From the NCBI RefSeq assembly GCF_014217565.1, contig NZ_CP043661.1, forward strand, positions 5,208,001-5,272,000: a DNA stretch of 64,000 nt. The letters run 5' to 3'. Below the pieces are notes generated by a model, which did no database searches, had not been told where the DNA came from, and was given only the letters and a program-made list of their open reading frames with translations. Shown here in pieces: positions 18,100 to 27,231 of this stretch. The DNA comes from Kribbella qitaiheensis (GTDB taxonomy: Bacteria; Actinomycetota; Actinomycetes; Propionibacteriales; Kribbellaceae). The position numbers were made by a program, and so were the translations under genes. How positions within the stretch are numbered: the stretch's first letter is position 1; every line of letters begins with the position of its first letter.

Positions 18100-18981
18100 T
18101 CAGTGCAGCCGCGACCACGGCTCCGGAGGGTTCGAAGCGAAGAAGCGCAGTACGCCGAGGAGCCGGCTGGCGGGCGGCGCGGTCCAGTGCCGCTGGTCCT
18201 GCCGTGGCGGGCCGGTGAGGTTGGACAAGCCCCAGCTGAGGTGGAACCAGAGCGCCGCGGCTTCCAGCTCACCTTGCCCCGGCTTGCTGCGTCCTGCTGT
18301 GTAGTACCCGGGTAGTAGGTCGGCCACCTGTTCCAGGCGGAGCTTGGCGAACTCAGCACCGGGTGGGCCCCAAGCGGCGTCGCCCCAGTCGACCAGGGCA
18401 CAGTACCGGCCTGCATCGTCGACCATGAGGTTCTGTGGAGCCAGGTCTCCGTGCAGGAGGACCTTGGGTGCATCACGGTCGAACCACGTGGCGAGCCGGT
18501 CGAACCAGGTGAGTAACCACTTCGCAGTGCCGGCGTCTATGAGTCCAGCGGTTGCTAGGCGGTCGACTGTGGGGCGGGGGTCGCCTGCCTCGTCTACTGG
18601 TACTCCGTCGAGTTGCTGGGGCTCGATGTCGTGGAGGAGGCGCACCTGCTGGCCCAGCTCGGGCCAGAGCTTGGTGTTGGCTGATGGGTTGGCGATGAGG
18701 TCGGTGGCGTGGACGCGCTCCATCACCAGGTACGGCGCATCGGTGAGTTTTCGGGTGTCGTCGAAGTCGACGATCGCTGGAGTCCGTACGCCGGCGGCTC
18801 GGGCTGTCGGGATGACTGCGGCCTCCTTCAGCAGGTCGGGCTCGAACTCCTGGCTGCGCGGGATTCGCAGGAAGAGCCGGTCGCCGATGGCGAAGGCCTG
18901 GTTGGCGACACCGCCCGGTACTTCGAGGATCGCGTCGGGGCGTACGCCGTACCGGGCTGCTATCGCTTCGATCTTTGTCAT
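18100..18981 (-). CDS. Aminoglycoside phosphotransferase (APH) family protein
   Basis: 293 residues with a protein-kinase-like fold. The catalytic loop is HGDLAPQN (177-184) and the metal-binding segment is DWGD (198-201). A short nucleotide-binding N-lobe precedes it. The family phosphorylates small hydroxylated metabolites, sometimes aminoglycosides; nothing here indicates resistance. It is transcribed divergently from the flavin reductase 68 bp away. Confidence 0.85.
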   Translation of the reverse strand: MTKIEAIAARYGVRPDAILEVPGGVANQAFAIGDRLFLRIPRSQEFEPDLLKEAAVIPTARAAGVRTPAIVDFDDTRKLTDAPYLVMERVHATDLIANPSANTKLWPELGQQVRLLHDIEPQQLDGVPVDEAGDPRPTVDRLATAGLIDAGTAKWLLTWFDRLATWFDRDAPKVLLHGDLAPQNLMVDDAGRYCALVDWGDAAWGPPGAEFAKLRLEQVADLLPGYYTAGRSKPGQGELEAAALWFHLSWGLSNLTGPPRQDQRHWTAPPASRLLGVLRFFASNPPEPWSRLH

Positions 18982-19049
18982 CGCGCTTATCGTGCTGCGG
19001 GTTGGTTGCCGAGGTCCACCGAATTCGGGGCCCGGGGATACTGGGCGGT

Positions 19050-19676
19050 GTGCGCGTCGACTTCGAACCAGGGTCCGTCAGTGGCAGAGAGTTCTATGCG
19101 CTCCTGAACTCGGTGGTGGTGCCGCGGCCGATCGCGTGGGTCTCGACGATGTCGGCGGACGGCGTACTGAACCTGGCGCCGCATTCGTTCTTCACCGTGG
19201 CGTGCGTGCGGCCGCCGATGGTCCAGTTCACCTCGGTCGGGCGCAAGGACAGCCTGAACAACGTGGAGGCGACCGGAGAGTTCGTGGTCAACTTCGCCTC
19301 CGAGCCGCTGTACGAGCAGGTGAACGCGTCGGCGACGGACTTTCCGCCGGAGATCTCCGAGTTCGCCGCGGTCGGTCTGACCACCGAGCCGGCTGCGACT
19401 GTCGCCGTACCGCGAGTCACCGAGTCCCCGGTCGCGATCGAGTGCACCCTGCACACCACCCTCGAATTGGGTGATTGCACGGTGGTGATCGGTCAAGTGC
19501 GGCACATCGCCATCGATGCTGCGGTGCTCGATGGTGATCATCCCGAAGTCACCCGGCTGCGGCCGTTGGCGCGCCTCGGTAAGGACGAATGGTCCACGAT
19601 CGGCGAGATCCGCTCCATTTCCAGGATCCGCTACGCGTCCTGGCCGGACCACTTCACGCCGCCCGCTGCTCCCTAG
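19050..19676 (+). CDS. Flavin reductase family protein (FMN-binding split barrel)
   Basis: 208 residues. The motif VVPRPIAWVST followed by LNLAPHSFFTVAC and VNFASEPL is characteristic of the FMN-binding flavin-reductase-like family, which binds FMN and often supplies reduced flavin to partner enzymes. A GATACT about 8 bp before the GTG at 19050 could be a -10 box giving a leaderless transcript; no ribosome-binding site is seen. The gene ends 6 bp from the converging MFS gene. Confidence 0.9.
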   Translation: MRVDFEPGSVSGREFYALLNSVVVPRPIAWVSTMSADGVLNLAPHSFFTVACVRPPMVQFTSVGRKDSLNNVEATGEFVVNFASEPLYEQVNASATDFPPEISEFAAVGLTTEPAATVAVPRVTESPVAIECTLHTTLELGDCTVVIGQVRHIAIDAAVLDGDHPEVTRLRPLARLGKDEWSTIGEIRSISRIRYASWPDHFTPPAAP

Positions 19677-19682
19677 CTCGGG

Positions 19683-20966
19683 TCAGGTCGCAGGTTGCTC
19701 AGTCGGTGCGTTGGTGAGGTCGTCCGGTGGCAAGGTGAGGTGGCCGCGTTTGGCGGCGACCGCGATCCACGGGACCGCGGACAGGCCTCCGATGCCGAGA
19801 ACGAGCAGCGCCGGTCTGAGGCCCAATGTCGAGCCGAGCAGCCCGCCGGCGAGAGCACCCACCGGTCCAGGTCCCCACTCCACCAGCCGGATCACCGAAC
19901 CGACGCGGCCGAGCAGTTCGGGCGCTACCTCGTGCTGGAGCATCGTTGACCGCACGATGATGAGGTAGACGACGCCGAGCCCGAGCAGGAGTTGCCCGGC
20001 GCCGATCGTGACGATCACCGTGGGGTCAGGTCCCGTCGCGAGCGGGATCAACAGGTTTCCACCCAGCAGGACGGCCGCGACGATCGAGGTCCAGGTCGTT
20101 CCGAAGGTTCGGCAAACTCGCGGCGTGATCAACCCGGCCAGGAGCGGCCCGACCGAGCCCATCACGGCGATGACGCCGATCTCGGCCGCGGACAGGCCGA
20201 GCTCGCGTACGGCGTACAGGATGTAGAGGGCGATGGTGCCCCAGTGGAAGAAGTCGAACGTGCCCTTGCCCGCGGTGATGGCGAAGACGCCGCGCTGCTG
20301 ACGGAACGCGGCGAAGCCTTCGCGCAGGGACAGCCCGAACCTCGTCCGGGTGGCCGGCACGGGATCGGGACCGCGGCCGAGCGCCTGGAGAACGGCTGCG
20401 ACCAGGAATGAGGCGCTGTCGACCGCAACGGCGACGGGAGCTGTCAGCAGTTGGACCAGAACGCCACCGAGGCCGGGGCCGGCGACGGCGGTGATCGAGT
20501 CGGTGAGCGCGATGCTGCTGTTCGCCGCGGTCAGTTGGCGGCGGTCGGTGACCAGTACTGGCACATAGGCGTTGTGCGCCAGGCCGTAGGCGAGTGCGAA
20601 TCCGCCGACCAGGAAGGTGACCACGTAGAGCTGCGGCAGCGTCAAGAGATCGAAGGCGGCGGCGAGCGGGATGCTGGCGATCAGCAGGCCTTGCGCGAGG
20701 TTGCACCAGAACAGCATCCGACCGCGCCGGACCCGGTCGACCAGTACGCCGAGGAACAGCACCAGGAGCAGGCTCGGCAACGCCTCCAACGCCGTCAGCA
20801 CGCCCATCGCCGTCGGTCCGGCAGACAGCGTGAGGACAGCGATGAGTGGGATGGCGAGCTCGCTGACCTGCGTGCCGGCGTTCGAGAGCAACTGAGCGAC
20901 CCAGAAGAACGCGAACGGCCGGTTCCGCCGCAGCGGAACCGTGGCTGTCACGTCTGAGCGTCCCAA
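19683..20966 (-). CDS. MFS transporter
   Basis: About 427 residues with twelve hydrophobic segments and the MFS loop VDRVRRGRM between helices 2 and 3. RPFAFFWVAQLLSNAG at the start resembles macrolide-efflux (MefA/enterobactin-exporter-like) MFS proteins. The TTG at 20966 has AAGGAGG 7 nt upstream, better than the far ATG at 21071. It is transcribed divergently from the molybdopterin oxidoreductase. The substrate is unknown; drug efflux is only a family tendency. Confidence 0.88.
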   Translation of the reverse strand: MGRSDVTATVPLRRNRPFAFFWVAQLLSNAGTQVSELAIPLIAVLTLSAGPTAMGVLTALEALPSLLLVLFLGVLVDRVRRGRMLFWCNLAQGLLIASIPLAAAFDLLTLPQLYVVTFLVGGFALAYGLAHNAYVPVLVTDRRQLTAANSSIALTDSITAVAGPGLGGVLVQLLTAPVAVAVDSASFLVAAVLQALGRGPDPVPATRTRFGLSLREGFAAFRQQRGVFAITAGKGTFDFFHWGTIALYILYAVRELGLSAAEIGVIAVMGSVGPLLAGLITPRVCRTFGTTWTSIVAAVLLGGNLLIPLATGPDPTVIVTIGAGQLLLGLGVVYLIIVRSTMLQHEVAPELLGRVGSVIRLVEWGPGPVGALAGGLLGSTLGLRPALLVLGIGGLSAVPWIAVAAKRGHLTLPPDDLTNAPTEQPAT

Positions 20967-21101
20967 CGTCTTGCCTCCTTGGTGCAGAGCCTGACAGCGA
21001 AAGTGGTTGAGGGGTAAGGGTTTTCGCCGGGCCGTCCCGCTGCGACGAAGTTCTTTGAGTTTTCCACCCATCCGGGTCTGCTGCTGGTCCGAAGCACCGG
21101 C

Positions 21102-22784
21102 ATGACCAAGACGAGACGACTCCGGCTGCTAGCCTCGCTGGGCGGTGCACTCGCCGCAGGTGCAGGACTTGGCCTCGGTGAGTTGACCGCGGCGCTGGCG
21201 GGCGGCACGTCGCCTGTCGTCGGGGTCGCGACTCACCTGGTCGACATGGCTCCCGGGCCGGCCAAGGACTGGGCGGTCAAGAACCTCGGTACCGCGGACA
21301 AACCGATCCTGATCGGCGTCGTCCTACTCGGCGTGACCGTCTTCGCCTTGCTGGGTGGGGCGATCGGTGCGTGGAAGCCCAAGGTCGCGGTGGTGATGAC
21401 GGTCCTGCTCGGGCTGCTGGCGATCCTCGCCGCGGCTACCGGACGTACTCTCGCGGCGAACCATTTCGTCCAGGTCCTGCCCGGCATCGTCACGTTGCTG
21501 GCGGCAACGGCCGGCATCATCTGGGTGCTTCGCGCACTCAACCTGAACCCCTTCGGTGGCGGTGAGCGCCGGAAGGCCGCCGTCGCCGGAGGCTCCAAGC
21601 AACATGCCTCAGGCAACCAACTGGCAACCGGGCGGAACGCCTCAGGCGACCAGCTCACCGATGGACGGGATGCCTCAGGCAACGAGGTGGCCGACGGGCC
21701 GGATGCGTCTGCGCCGGCCGGGTTTGATCGGCGGGGATTCCTCGTCACAACGATGGCGTTGGGGGCCGCTGGCGTCGGTGGCCTGGTCGTGTCGCGGGTA
21801 CTGCCCAATGGCGTCAGTGAGGCGACCCGGACGGGTATCAAGATCCCGGGCCCGGCGAGCCGTGCGGGCGCCGTACCGGCTGGTGTTTCGGCCGATGTCG
21901 CGGGGGCCAGCCGTTTCGTCACCCCGAACAAGCAGTTCTATCGGGTCGACACCCTGCTGACCGTCCCGAAGATCGACCCGCGCAACTGGGAGCTTCGCGT
22001 GCACGGCATGGTCGACCACGACCTGCGGCTGAGCTTCGCCGACCTGCTCGGCCGGCGGCTGATCGAACGCGACATCACCCTGACCTGCGTCTCCAACGAG
22101 GTCGGCGGACCGTACGTCGGCAACGCCCGCTGGATCGGCGTACCGATCGCCGAGATTCTTCGCGAAGCAGGTGTCCAGGCCGGCGCCGACGCGGTTCGCT
22201 CCACGAGCGTCGACGGGCTCACCATCGGTACTCCGCTGAAGGCGCTGACCGACGGTCGGGACGCGATCTTCGCGGTCGCGATGAACGGTGAACCGCTGCC
22301 GTTCGAGCACGGCTTCCCGGTACGGATGGTGGTGCCCGGCCTGTACGGGTACGTGTCCGCGACCAAGTGGGTCGTCGACATCGAGGTGACCCGGTTCGAG
22401 GACTTCAGCGCCTACTGGACCGACCGTGGCTGGTCGGTCGAGGCACCGATCAAGACCTCGTCGCGGATCGACGTACCGAAGGGCTTCGCGCAGGTCAAGG
22501 CCGGCCCGGCCGTCGCGGCCGGAGTCGCGTGGGCCCAGCACCGGGGCATCACGAAGGTCGAGGTCCAGGTCGACGACGGCCCTTGGCAGCCGGCCGAGCT
22601 CGCGGCCCAGGACACCATCGACACCTGGCGGCAATGGACGTTCCGCTGGAACGCGACGCCGGGCAACCACAAACTCACCGTCCGGGCAACCGATGCCGAC
22701 GGACAGGTGCAGACCGCCGATCGTGCGGCTCCTCGCCCCAACGGGTCGAGTGGACTGCACAACACGGTGGTGATGGTCGAGTAG
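21102..22784 (+). CDS. Membrane-anchored molybdopterin-dependent oxidoreductase (sulfite oxidase fold)
   Basis: 560 residues: hydrophobic helices at about 8-32, 68-90, 96-112 and 125-143, a hydrophilic linker with three 11-residue repeats (169-201), then DRRGFLVTTMALG (twin-arginine-like with a hydrophobic run), then the catalytic domain. C329 in ITLTCVSNEVGGP is the expected molybdenum ligand, and a C-terminal immunoglobulin-like dimerisation domain follows. The domain order places catalysis outside the membrane. Relatives in actinobacteria accompany fasciclin lipoproteins, as here (22921). No haem domain is present, so the electron partner is unknown. Confidence 0.9.
   Translation: MTKTRRLRLLASLGGALAAGAGLGLGELTAALAGGTSPVVGVATHLVDMAPGPAKDWAVKNLGTADKPILIGVVLLGVTVFALLGGAIGAWKPKVAVVMTVLLGLLAILAAATGRTLAANHFVQVLPGIVTLLAATAGIIWVLRALNLNPFGGGERRKAAVAGGSKQHASGNQLATGRNASGDQLTDGRDASGNEVADGPDASAPAGFDRRGFLVTTMALGAAGVGGLVVSRVLPNGVSEATRTGIKIPGPASRAGAVPAGVSADVAGASRFVTPNKQFYRVDTLLTVPKIDPRNWELRVHGMVDHDLRLSFADLLGRRLIERDITLTCVSNEVGGPYVGNARWIGVPIAEILREAGVQAGADAVRSTSVDGLTIGTPLKALTDGRDAIFAVAMNGEPLPFEHGFPVRMVVPGLYGYVSATKWVVDIEVTRFEDFSAYWTDRGWSVEAPIKTSSRIDVPKGFAQVKAGPAVAAGVAWAQHRGITKVEVQVDDGPWQPAELAAQDTIDTWRQWTFRWNATPGNHKLTVRATDADGQVQTADRAAPRPNGSSGLHNTVVMVE
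21606..21704 (+). repeat. Three 33-bp in-frame tandem repeats in the oxidoreductase linker
   Basis: Units at 21606, 21639 and 21672 encode ASGNQLATGRN, ASGDQLTDGRD and ASGNEVADGPD. They lengthen the linker between the membrane helices and the twin-arginine-like segment. Confidence 0.85.
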
Positions 22785-22920
22785 ACCACCGCAGTACCCC
22801 GGCTGCCTGCATCGCGCATCTTGCCGGCAGAAACACCTACTCAGGCAGCCGAAACCGCCGACCTCGGAAGAGGCGCGGCACTTATCGCACCGCAGAATCC
22901 ATTGAAGGAGAAGGATCGTC

Positions 22921-23589
22921 ATGTCCAAGAACCTTGTTCGCCTCGGCCTCGCCGCCACCACGCTTTCCCTGTTGTTCGTCACCGCTGCTTGTGGCAGCAA
23001 TGACGACAAGTCGAGCAGCAGCCCGTCGACGACCACGTCGTCCTCGGCGCCGGCCCCGACCGACACCGCGAGTTCCGCCCCGGCCGACAACACCTCCGGA
23101 CTGGTCGGCCCGGGTTGCGCCGACTACGCGAAGGCGAACCCGTCCGGTGCTGGTTCGGTTGACGGTATGGCTGCCGCTCCGGTTGCCACTGCTGCTTCGG
23201 GTAACCCGTTGCTGAAGACGCTGGTCGCGGCTGTGTCGGGCAAGCTGAACCCGAAGGTCGACCTGGTCTCGACGCTGAACGGTGGTGAGTTCACCGTGTT
23301 CGCGCCGGTCGACTCCGCGTTCGCCAAGATCGATGCCAAGACGATCGCCACGCTGAAGACCAACGACGCGCTGCTGTCCAAGATCCTGACCTACCACGTC
23401 GTCCCGGGTCAGCTGGACGCGACCGCGGTCGTCGGCAAGCACGCCACGGTCGAGAAGCAGGACGTCACCGTCTCCGGTTCGGGCGACAACCTGATGGTCA
23501 ACAACGCCAAGGTCATCTGCGGTGGCGTGAAGACGGCCAACGCGACCGTCTACCTGATCGACACCGTCCTGATGCCCCCGGCGGCCTGA
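22921..23589 (+). CDS. Fasciclin-domain lipoprotein (MPT70/MPT83-like)
   Basis: 222 residues. The signal peptide ends in a lipobox at C24 (VTAACG). A Ser/Thr/Pro/Ala-rich spacer follows, then one fasciclin (FAS1) domain with [15 protein letters not shown] and [24 protein letters not shown] precedes the ATG. Such proteins are surface-exposed; in mycobacteria MPT83/MPT70 are relatives under SigK control, but no SigK or anti-sigma gene is nearby. It lies 136 bp after the molybdopterin oxidoreductase and is probably functionally linked to it. Confidence 0.93.
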   Translation: MSKNLVRLGLAATTLSLLFVTAACGSNDDKSSSSPSTTTSSSAPAPTDTASSAPADNTSGLVGPGCADYAKANPSGAGSVDGMAAAPVATAASGNPLLKTLVAAVSGKLNPKVDLVSTLNGGEFTVFAPVDSAFAKIDAKTIATLKTNDALLSKILTYHVVPGQLDATAVVGKHATVEKQDVTVSGSGDNLMVNNAKVICGGVKTANATVYLIDTVLMPPAA

Positions 23590-23596
23590 AACTAAC

Positions 23597-23664
23597 GGCA
23601 ACTGAACTGCAGTTGCCACTGAACCGACTGGGCGGCGCCACCTCTGCCGGGGCGTCGCCCAGTC
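23597..23664. terminator. Two hairpins between converging genes
   Basis: GGCAACTG/CAGTTGCC (23597-23604 with 23610-23617) is followed by GACTGGGCG/CGCCCAGTC (23626-23634 with 23656-23664). Placed between the fasciclin and decarboxylase genes, they likely terminate transcription from both sides. Confidence 0.65.
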
Positions 23665-23729
23665 GCATGCCCTCACCACGAATTAGTTGACCTGCAGTGA
23701 TGGTCTGGCGGAGCGGGCGTTGAGGATGG

Positions 23730-25337
23730 TCAGGCGGAATGGGCGGTGAGGATGGACTGGATCGAGCGGTCGACGTCGGACTCGGTGGTCAGGTGGTTGG
23801 AAACCGAGATGCGCATGTAGCGGCGGTTTCGCCAGGTGGTGCCGCCCATCCAGCAGACGCCTTCATCTTGTACGGCGGCGATCACGCGATCGGTCTCGGC
23901 ATCGGAGCCGAACGACACCAGCACCTGATTGAGGACCACCTCGTTGCCGATCTCGCAGCCGGCCGCCTCGAGTTGCCCGGCGAACCGCCGGGCCAACGCG
24001 CAACAACGGTCCACCACCGCGCTCACGCCGTCGCGGCCGAGCTCTTGCAGACCGGCCCAGACAGCCAGACCGCGAGCCCTTCTGGACGACTCCATCGCGT
24101 AGTCACCGGGCTCCCGCTCGCCTGAATCCACCATGTAAGAAGCGGTCAACGCGAGCGCCGCGTAGTGGGACTCGGGATGCGCGGTGAACACGAAACCGCT
24201 GTCGTACGGCAGGTTGAGCCACTTGTGACCGTCGCACCCCCACGAGTCCGCCAACTCAACCCCCGCCACCTGATCCCGCACCCCAGCACCAACCGCCGCC
24301 CACAACCCAAACGCCCCATCCACATGCACCCACCCGGCACGCCTGCCAGCCGCTGCACCACCAGCGTCGGCCGCACTGCCGGTGGTTGCTGCAGCGTCGG
24401 CATCTGCTGCGTGTCCGGCAGTCGCCGCGTTGCCGGCGTCGGCCGCAGTGCCGGTGGTTGCTGCAGCGTCGGCATCTGCTGCGTGTCCGGCAGTCGCCGC
24501 GCTGCTGGTATCGCCGTCGACAGTTGCCGTGCCGCCGGCACTCGCGAGGTGGGGAGCTGCGGGGATGCTGTGGTGGCGGACTATTTGGCAGGCTTCGGTC
24601 AGGGCGTCCGTTGCGCCGGTGTTCACGTTTCCTGCTTGGAGGCAGACGATCAGTGGGTCTTGGTTACCGGCCAACCGGGCTCGCAGGTCGTCGAGGTCGA
24701 TCACTCCGTTGGCCTTGGTCCGGACGAGTTCCAGCGAGTTCGTGCCGAACCCGAGCAGGCGCAGCGAGCGATCGATCGTGGCGTGCCGTTCGTCGCCCGC
24801 CAGGATCCGGACCTTGGGAGCTCCGTTCAGTCCGTTGGCTTCCACGTCCCAACCGACCTGAGCGAGTACGTGATTGCGAGCAGCGGCAAGCGCGACCGTG
24901 TTCGCCGCCTGAGCTCCGGTCACGAACCCGGCCGAGGCGTTCGCCGGCAACCCCAGAAGCTCCTTGAGCCAGTCACCAGCTGCCTGTTCGGCGGCGGCTG
25001 ACGTCGGGGAGAGCGCACTGTTCCAGGCATTCTGATCCCAGCCGGCGGCCAGCATCTCGGCTGCTGTGGCGGCGGGCAGCGCGCCGCCCACGACGAAGCC
25101 GAAGTACCGCGGCCCGGTGCTCGACACCAGCCCGCTGTCGGCGATCCGGACGAGCTCGTCGACCACCTCGACAGCCGGTCGCCCGGCGGATCCAAGCGGA
25201 CGCAGGAAGCCCGCCAGCACCTCCGCGAATCCCTCGCTCGCCCCGACCCGCCGCTCGCCCACCGACTCCCGATAGTCGGCCGCATGATCCGCCGCCCGCC
25301 GGAACAGCCCTCGCACCCATGCATTCGTCTCATCCAC
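23730..25337 (-). CDS. Pyridoxal-phosphate-dependent decarboxylase (group II) with repeat insertion
   Basis: 535 residues. The cofactor lysine is K372 in SWGCDGHKWLN, and VHVDGAFGLWAA supplies the aspartate that contacts the pyridine ring. The family decarboxylates amino acids such as tryptophan, tyrosine or glutamate; the substrate is not determinable here. Relatives are about 460-480 residues. The excess comes from residues 264-335, an Ala/Gly/Thr/Asp low-complexity segment with two 24-residue repeats, inserted just before the active-site strand. The insertion stays in frame. The ATG at 25337 is the likely start. Confidence 0.9.
   Translation of the reverse strand: MDETNAWVRGLFRRAADHAADYRESVGERRVGASEGFAEVLAGFLRPLGSAGRPAVEVVDELVRIADSGLVSSTGPRYFGFVVGGALPAATAAEMLAAGWDQNAWNSALSPTSAAAEQAAGDWLKELLGLPANASAGFVTGAQAANTVALAAARNHVLAQVGWDVEANGLNGAPKVRILAGDERHATIDRSLRLLGFGTNSLELVRTKANGVIDLDDLRARLAGNQDPLIVCLQAGNVNTGATDALTEACQIVRHHSIPAAPHLASAGGTATVDGDTSSAATAGHAADADAAATTGTAADAGNAATAGHAADADAAATTGSAADAGGAAAGRRAGWVHVDGAFGLWAAVGAGVRDQVAGVELADSWGCDGHKWLNLPYDSGFVFTAHPESHYAALALTASYMVDSGEREPGDYAMESSRRARGLAVWAGLQELGRDGVSAVVDRCCALARRFAGQLEAAGCEIGNEVVLNQVLVSFGSDAETDRVIAAVQDEGVCWMGGTTWRNRRYMRISVSNHLTTESDVDRSIQSILTAHSA
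24364..24499 (-). repeat. 72-bp tandem duplication inside the decarboxylase gene
   Basis: Two nearly identical units (from 24364 and from 24436) encode AATAGHAADADAAATTG-type repeats. They lie within the low-complexity insertion at residues 264-335. Confidence 0.85.
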
Positions 25338-25502
25338 CCCCCAACTGTGTCACCAGCCGAGCAGCCTCCCGGCCGTGCTCCGGCTTGAACATCAACTGCA
25401 GAAGGTGACAGGTGGCCAAGGCCGGTGGTGTGGCGGCGGAGAGGTTGGCGGGGGTGGCGGTTGTTGGCGCCGCGGTTGGGGTGAGGGGGCGCGGCAGCCT
25501 TG

Positions 25503-25556
25503 CGGTGGCGGTGGCGGTGGCGGTGGCGGTGGCGGTGGTTGTTGTTGTTGTTGTTG
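25503..25556. repeat. Microsatellites (CGGTGG)6 and (TTG)6
   Basis: Six copies of CGGTGG (25503-25538) run directly into six copies of TTG (25539-25556). They occupy the 250-bp gap between the hypothetical gene (stop at 25589) and the decarboxylase start (25337); nothing else is recognised in that gap. Confidence 0.95.
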
Positions 25557-25588
25557 GTTGGTGTTGTCGTTTGGTGGCGGGGTGGGGC

Positions 25589-26572
25589 TTAGTCCGGGGA
25601 TTGTTCTTGGTGGGCGAGGGTTTGGGTTAGGGCGCGGAGGTGGGGGGTTAGGTGGTAGGGGAGGGGGTGGTTGGGGAGGGCGGTGGTGGCGGGGTGCCAG
25701 CCGGTGGGGTCTACGAGGTAGACGGTGGGGGTGAGGGGGCCGGGGGAGGTCTCGTAGGCGGTGTGGGTCAGGCGGAGCATCGCGCTGATGGCCGGGAGGA
25801 TCGAGAGGTCGCGGATTACGTGGATCAGTAGGAGGTGGCGGGTGGGTAGGGCTACCAGGACGCCGTACGGCGGGTTTTCTACTTGGAGGGATTCGCGGAG
25901 GACGGTGTCCAGGACCAGGGCTCGAGAGGCGGCCCAGGTGGTGTCGCTGAGGACGGCGAGTTGGACGCCGTCGTGGTCGATGTAGCTGACGCTGTCGGGG
26001 AGCAGGTTGAGATTGGCGAGCGCGATGCGGTGCGCTTCGGTCCAGGTCAGGCCGAAGGTCGACGGGTCGAAGTGCAGGGCGAAGGTGCCGTTGTCGTTGC
26101 TCGCGGGCACGGCGACGAGGCCGGGCAGGAACTCCGGTAGGTCGGCCGTCCATTTGGCGGGGACGGAGGAAGTGGCTGCCAGCCGTAGGTACAGCTGGCG
26201 CTCGGGGTCGGTCGGACCGGCGGGTGGGCGCAGGATGCTCGCCATCAGACTGTCGAAGTGTTCCTCGACCAGTCGCGACCAGCTCTGCCGTGGATGTCCG
26301 TTCACCGTTCTCGCCAGATTTCCCAGCCCGAACAGCGCGCCGCCAAGGTGATCCGGCGGGTGTGACGACTCAGGGTCGGGTGGCGGGATGACCGCGAGAC
26401 TGCCGGTCGAGGCGTCGTAGCTGGTGCTCAGCCCGCGGCCGATCAGGGCGGCGCGGGCCAGGTGGATCAGGTGGTCGGCTTCGGCATCGGTGAGTGGGAA
26501 GAGCCCGGGGTGCTCGCGGTCGGAATGGTTGCCTGCGGCCCGTTCGGCTGGGACGTTGTGCTGGGTGGTCAT
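25589..26572 (-). CDS. Conserved-looking protein of unknown function
   Basis: 327 residues from the ATG at 26572 (MTTQHNVPAERAAG); the frame extends upstream but into poor sequence. There is no signal peptide or clear membrane helix. The segment WAASRALVLDTVLRESL followed by PPYGVLVALPTRHLLLIHVI and a Pro-rich end has the flavour of the DUF1444-type families, but I would not assign it. It is transcribed divergently from the thioesterase. The C-terminal coding strand is strongly C-biased. Confidence 0.65.
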   Translation of the reverse strand: MTTQHNVPAERAAGNHSDREHPGLFPLTDAEADHLIHLARAALIGRGLSTSYDASTGSLAVIPPPDPESSHPPDHLGGALFGLGNLARTVNGHPRQSWSRLVEEHFDSLMASILRPPAGPTDPERQLYLRLAATSSVPAKWTADLPEFLPGLVAVPASNDNGTFALHFDPSTFGLTWTEAHRIALANLNLLPDSVSYIDHDGVQLAVLSDTTWAASRALVLDTVLRESLQVENPPYGVLVALPTRHLLLIHVIRDLSILPAISAMLRLTHTAYETSPGPLTPTVYLVDPTGWHPATTALPNHPLPYHLTPHLRALTQTLAHQEQSPD

Positions 26573-26721
26573 GATGTCCACCTCCTCGACAGAGAAAGTA
26601 CGAGCGAAGGCACCCGCATCGAGGAGCCAATTCCGGGCCTGTGGACAACGGACGGATATCCTGCGCCAGCCCAGCGGGACGCCTTCCCCACCCCCGCACG
26701 CAGGCTCAAGGAGTGGATCCG

Positions 26722-27231
26722 ATGACCGACACGCCGGCCTCCCGGTCGACCGCGGCAACCCGGTTGGCGGTCTCGCACATCACTGCGCAGAACGAGACCA
26801 ACCTGCTCGGCACCGTGCATGGTGGTGTGGTGATGACACTGGTCGACTCGGTCGCGGGCGTGGTCGCCGCCCGGCACTCAGGTGGTGCGGCCGTGACCGC
26901 CTCGATGGACGAGATGGTGTTCGTTGTCCCGGTCCGGGTCGGCGATGTCGTGCACTTCAGCGCGCAGGTCAACTGGACGGGCCGGAGCTCGATGGAGATC
27001 GGCGTACGCATCACTGCCGATCGCTGGGACTCAGTCAGCCCACAGGTGCACGTCGCCACGGCGTACCTGGTGTTCGTGGCGGTGGACGAGGAGGGCAAGC
27101 CGCGTCAGGTCCCGCAGGTCGTGCCGGAGACCGACGAGGACCGTAGAAGGCTGCGCGAGGCCGAGATCCGCCGCAGTCATCGGCTGGCCCGGCGGCAGGC
27201 GATCATCGCTTCGCGGGAGGCTCCGGAGTGA
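26722..27231 (+). CDS. Acyl-CoA thioesterase (hotdog fold)
   Basis: 169 residues. The single hotdog domain contains ETNLLGTVHGGVVMTLVDS, the catalytic/CoA region of YciA/BACH-type acyl-CoA thioesterases, and ends in a basic helix. These enzymes hydrolyse acyl-CoA in the cytoplasm. The ATG at 26722 has AAGGAG at a good distance. Its stop overlaps the GTG start of the channel gene (GTGA), implying coupled translation. Confidence 0.9.
   Translation: MTDTPASRSTAATRLAVSHITAQNETNLLGTVHGGVVMTLVDSVAGVVAARHSGGAAVTASMDEMVFVVPVRVGDVVHFSAQVNWTGRSSMEIGVRITADRWDSVSPQVHVATAYLVFVAVDEEGKPRQVPQVVPETDEDRRRLREAEIRRSHRLARRQAIIASREAPE

Noticed and set aside
18100-18981. Aminoglycoside resistance gene
   Set aside because: The APH fold is common in metabolic kinases; nothing in sequence or context indicates antibiotic resistance.
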